Below are positions 62,348 to 64,000 of a stretch of DNA of 64,000 bases, in pieces. Source of the stretch: Chrysoperla carnea (lineage: Eukaryota; Arthropoda; Insecta; Neuroptera; Chrysopidae); the NCBI RefSeq assembly GCF_905475395.1, contig NC_058341.1, positions 29,217,501-29,281,500 on the forward strand, written 5' to 3'. Within the stretch, counting starts at the first letter, position 1. Each line of letters starts with the position of its first letter. Below the pieces are notes generated by a model. The model made no database searches. It saw only the letters and a list, made by a program, of their open reading frames with translations, and had not been told where the DNA came from. A program made the position numbers and the translations under genes.

Positions 62348-64000
62348 ATGAATATCAAATTTGTACTAATTGTGGTAGCTGCCGTACTTATACAGCTATT
62401 CAATTATCAAGACAGTGGATGCAATGTGATCGCCTACCCAACTGCGGTAATATTTCATCAAAAATAATAACATTTAAAAAATAATGAATTTCTGCTTATT
62501 GCGTTTTGTTACTCCAAAAACAGTCCTGTGGTGATTCTGATTCAGGATCAGGTTCAGCAAGTTCAGGCGCTGCGTCAGGAGCTGCATCTGGTTCAGGAGC
62601 TGCATCTGGTTCAGGAGCCGCTTCTGGTTCAGGTTCAGCTGCAGCATCTGGAGCAGCTTCTGGTTCAGGTTCTGCTGCGGGATCAGGAGCTGCCTCTGGC
62701 TCAGGTTCTGCTGCGGGATCAGGAGCTGCTTCTGGTTCCGGTTCTGCTGCAGGATCAGGAGCCGCTTCTGGTTCAGGTTCCGCTGCAGGCTCGGGAGCTG
62801 CTTCTGGATCTGGATCTGGTTCATCTTCGTCGGGATCCAGTTCATCGGGAAGTTCAGGAGGATGCGGAGGAGGAAGTGGTTCCGCATCGTCTGGAGGATC
62901 ATCAGCATCCGCAACCAAAAATTCTGCCGGAGCTTCGTCTAACGGGTCTTCTGCAGGAGCATCGAATGGTTCAGCAGGTGCGTCTTCAGGAGGCTCTTCA
63001 GCATCAGCAACCAAAAACTCTGCGGGAGCCTCATCTGGAAGTTCGTCTGCTGGAGCATCTAATGGCTCAGCAGGTGCTTCATCATGTGGATCTTCAGCAA
63101 CAGCAACCAAAAATTCTGCCGGTGCCTCATCTGGAGGATCTACTGCCGGAGCATCTAATGGTTCAGCAGGTGCCTCATCTGGAGGATCGTCGTCATCAGC
63201 CACCAAAAATTCTGCGGGTGCTTCATCTAACGGTTCATCTGCTGGAGCATCAAATGGTTCAGCAGGTGCATCTTCTGGTGGATCCTCATCATCAGCAACC
63301 CAAAACTCTGCTGGTGCTTCATCAAACGGATCATCTGCTGGAGCATCAAATGGCTCAGCAGGTGCATCTTCTGGTGGATCTTCATCATCGGCAACTCAAA
63401 ACTCTGCTGGTGCGTCTTCTAACGGATCTTCTGCTGGAGCATCAAACGGTACAGCAGGAGCATCGTCTGGTGGTTCATCATCATCCGCAACGAAAGAATC
63501 CGCTGGGGCATCATCTAATGGATCAACTGCGACTGCAAGTAAAGACTCAGCTGGAGCATCTTCTGGTGGATCATCAGTTGGTGCAACTGCTTCTGGAGCG
63601 GGAGCAGCATCAGGTGGTTCAGTATCATCAGCTACTAAAAATTCCTCAGCTGCATCTTCGCAAGGATCCAGTGTTTCGATTTCAAATGGAGTTGTAAGCG
63701 CAGCATCAAATGGAGCTACCACGAGCGCTGGTGCCGGTTCCGCGTCTTCAGCATCAGGTGGATCCTCCGCAAATGTAGGAGGTGGATCTGCATCAGGATC
63801 ATCCAATGGAGCAACTTCGAGCGCTAACGGCTCCTCGGCATCGGGATCATCTGGAGGATCAAGCTCTTCGGCTGGTGCAGGAAGTGCATCTGGTTCATCA
63901 GGAAACTCCAGTTCATCTGCCAGTGGAAACACCGCATCAGGATCATCCGGAGACTCCAGCTCATCTGCTGGTAGTGGAACAGCATCAGGATCATCTGGAG
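62348..64000 (+). CDS. Silk gene 3: egg-stalk-type silk protein, 3'-partial (525 aa seen)
   Basis: Exons 62,348-62,446 and 62,524-end, with a 77-bp phase-0 intron; the frame is open to the window edge. The signal-peptide exon shares FNYQDSGC with gene 1; probable cleavage is after NVIA. The mature chain begins YPTASCGD, then a 12-residue GSGAASGSGSAA-type domain, a Cys junction (GGCGGGSGS), then 14 registered 16-residue units (62,917-63,588) alternating KN- and NG-type; two units (63,301 and 63,397) have Gln for Lys, and the unit at 63,061 has Cys at position 9. GATASGAGAASGGSVSSAT follows, as in gene 1, but here the chain goes on into a third repeat type, ASGSSGNSSSSASGNT. Role as in the paralogs: secreted structural silk, inferred. 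Its end lies outside the window. Confidence 0.85.
62917..63588 (+). repeat. 48-bp coding repeat array, 14 units (silk gene 3)
   Basis: Turn codons fall every 48 bp; K/Q-type and N-type units alternate, so the true period is 96 bp (32 residues) at 62,917, 63,013, 63,109, 63,205, 63,301, 63,397 and 63,493. No indels. Confidence 0.9.

Noticed and set aside
62474..63932. Open frames on both strands over silk gene 3 in other registers
   Set aside because: Same reason: low-complexity shadows of the Ser/Ala/Gly frame.
1..64000. CRISPR arrays, operons, bacterial-type systems
   Set aside because: The window is clearly eukaryotic; the regular repeats are coding silk units, not spacer-separated repeats.

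Overview
The window is animal (insect) nuclear DNA: very AT-rich, poor in genes, with tiny spliced introns, TATA boxes, AATAAA signals, non-LTR retrotransposon and mariner remnants, microsatellites and many MITE-like repeats. The best guess at the organism is a green lacewing (Neuroptera, Chrysopidae, probably Chrysoperla or a close relative). There are two independent reasons. First, the only host genes seen encode Ser/Ala/Gly proteins built from exact 16-residue repeats of the type KGSAGASSNGSSASAS, which is the architecture known for lacewing egg-stalk (cross-beta) silk. Second, the window carries a piece of an irritans-type (Himar1-like) mariner, a lineage known from Chrysoperla. Both are recognition from memory, not database results.

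Layout. Positions 1-10,600 are intergenic DNA with MITE-like elements. Silk gene 1 (two exons, 360 aa) lies at 10,793-11,938. About 440 bp beyond its stop sits an apparently full-length, recently inserted LINE (about 12,377-18,006) with a 14-bp target duplication, an intact ORF1 and an intact APE-endonuclease/reverse-transcriptase ORF2; the two ORFs are in one frame, parted by a single TGA. From 18,020 to 56,490 I see no convincing host gene, only interspersed repeats (families A-F below), inverted-repeat elements and microsatellites. Silk gene 2 (two exons, 691 aa) lies at 56,580-58,722. A near-perfect 230-bp-arm palindrome of mariner 5' end sequence follows at 60,945-61,453. Silk gene 3 starts at 62,348 and runs off the window.

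How the genes fit together. The three silk genes share strand, a signal-peptide exon followed by a 63-77 bp phase-0 intron, a GSGAAS hexapeptide domain, a Cys-bearing junction, a 16-residue repeat array with one cysteine at repeat position 9, and a promoter with TTTTCACGA plus a TCACGA box at a fixed distance from TATA. They look like a tandem, co-expressed structural silk family in which repeat units form 8-residue beta strands and cysteines cross-link chains. Genes 1 and 3 are the closest pair; gene 2 is a distinct type.
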